Below, in pieces: positions 6,808-6,863 of a DNA stretch of 6,863 bases. The notes under the pieces are model-generated. The model was not told where the DNA came from, did no database searches, and worked only from the letters and a program-made list of their open reading frames with translations. The DNA lies in assembly GCA_964572475.1 (NCBI GenBank), contig CAZNEZ010000075.1, positions 1 to 6,863 of the forward strand. Direction: 5' to 3'. Position 1 is the stretch's first letter. Each line of letters starts with the position of its first letter. The stretch comes from CAZNEZ01 sp964572475 (lineage in GTDB: Bacteria; Bacillota; Clostridia; Lachnospirales; Lachnospiraceae). The position numbers and the translations under genes are program-made.

Positions 6808-6863
6808 TTTTTTGTTTTTAGCAGTTTTTATCACTATAAAGATTAGGGTATCAGAAGGTACTC

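Noticed and set aside
6843..6863. End of an upstream minus-strand gene (open codons then TAA at the right edge)
   Set aside because: Only six codons are visible and another frame is also open, so it cannot be supported.

Overview
The window carries three complete housekeeping genes, all on the minus strand. In transcription order, from the right edge to the left, they are uvrB, uvrA and guaA. Base composition is AT-rich (about 38-40% GC by eye). Every start has a strong AGGAG-type ribosome binding site, the SOS box is of the Gram-positive type, and the protein sequences look clostridial. Together these suggest a Firmicute of the class Clostridia, most likely a gut Lachnospiraceae. That placement is an inference from style, and the genus cannot be named from this sequence alone.

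Region by region: positions 6725-6863 hold the uvrB control region. It contains an excellent LexA (DinR) operator overlapping the -35 of an extended -10 promoter, A-tracts upstream of it, and a ribosome binding site set in the loop of a small inverted repeat. uvrB occupies 4733-6724. The 164-bp gap to uvrA is mostly filled by an imperfect 35-bp tandem repeat (4611-4741) that begins inside the last codons of uvrB. uvrA occupies 1725-4568. The 160-bp gap to guaA contains a 12-bp palindrome, a perfect consensus sigma-A promoter (TTGACA, 17 bp, TATAAT) and a leader of about 100 nt with a possible hairpin. guaA (23-1564) starts with TTG. Only 22 bases lie beyond its stop, and they are noticeably GC-richer than the rest of the window.

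How the genes work together: UvrA and UvrB form the damage-sensing part of bacterial nucleotide excision repair. UvrA finds distortions and loads UvrB, which verifies the lesion and recruits UvrC (not in this window). The single SOS box upstream of uvrB and the absence of a convincing promoter before uvrA point to a LexA-controlled uvrB-uvrA operon, as in Bacillus. guaA makes GMP from XMP and has its own strong promoter, so it is probably expressed independently, although no clear terminator separates it from uvrA and some read-through is possible.

This is mainly an ordinary chromosomal core region, and I see no new enzyme system in it. The items most worth a second look are the 35-bp repeat array seeded in the uvrB stop region, the guaA leader, and the guaA 3' end as a possible integration site.
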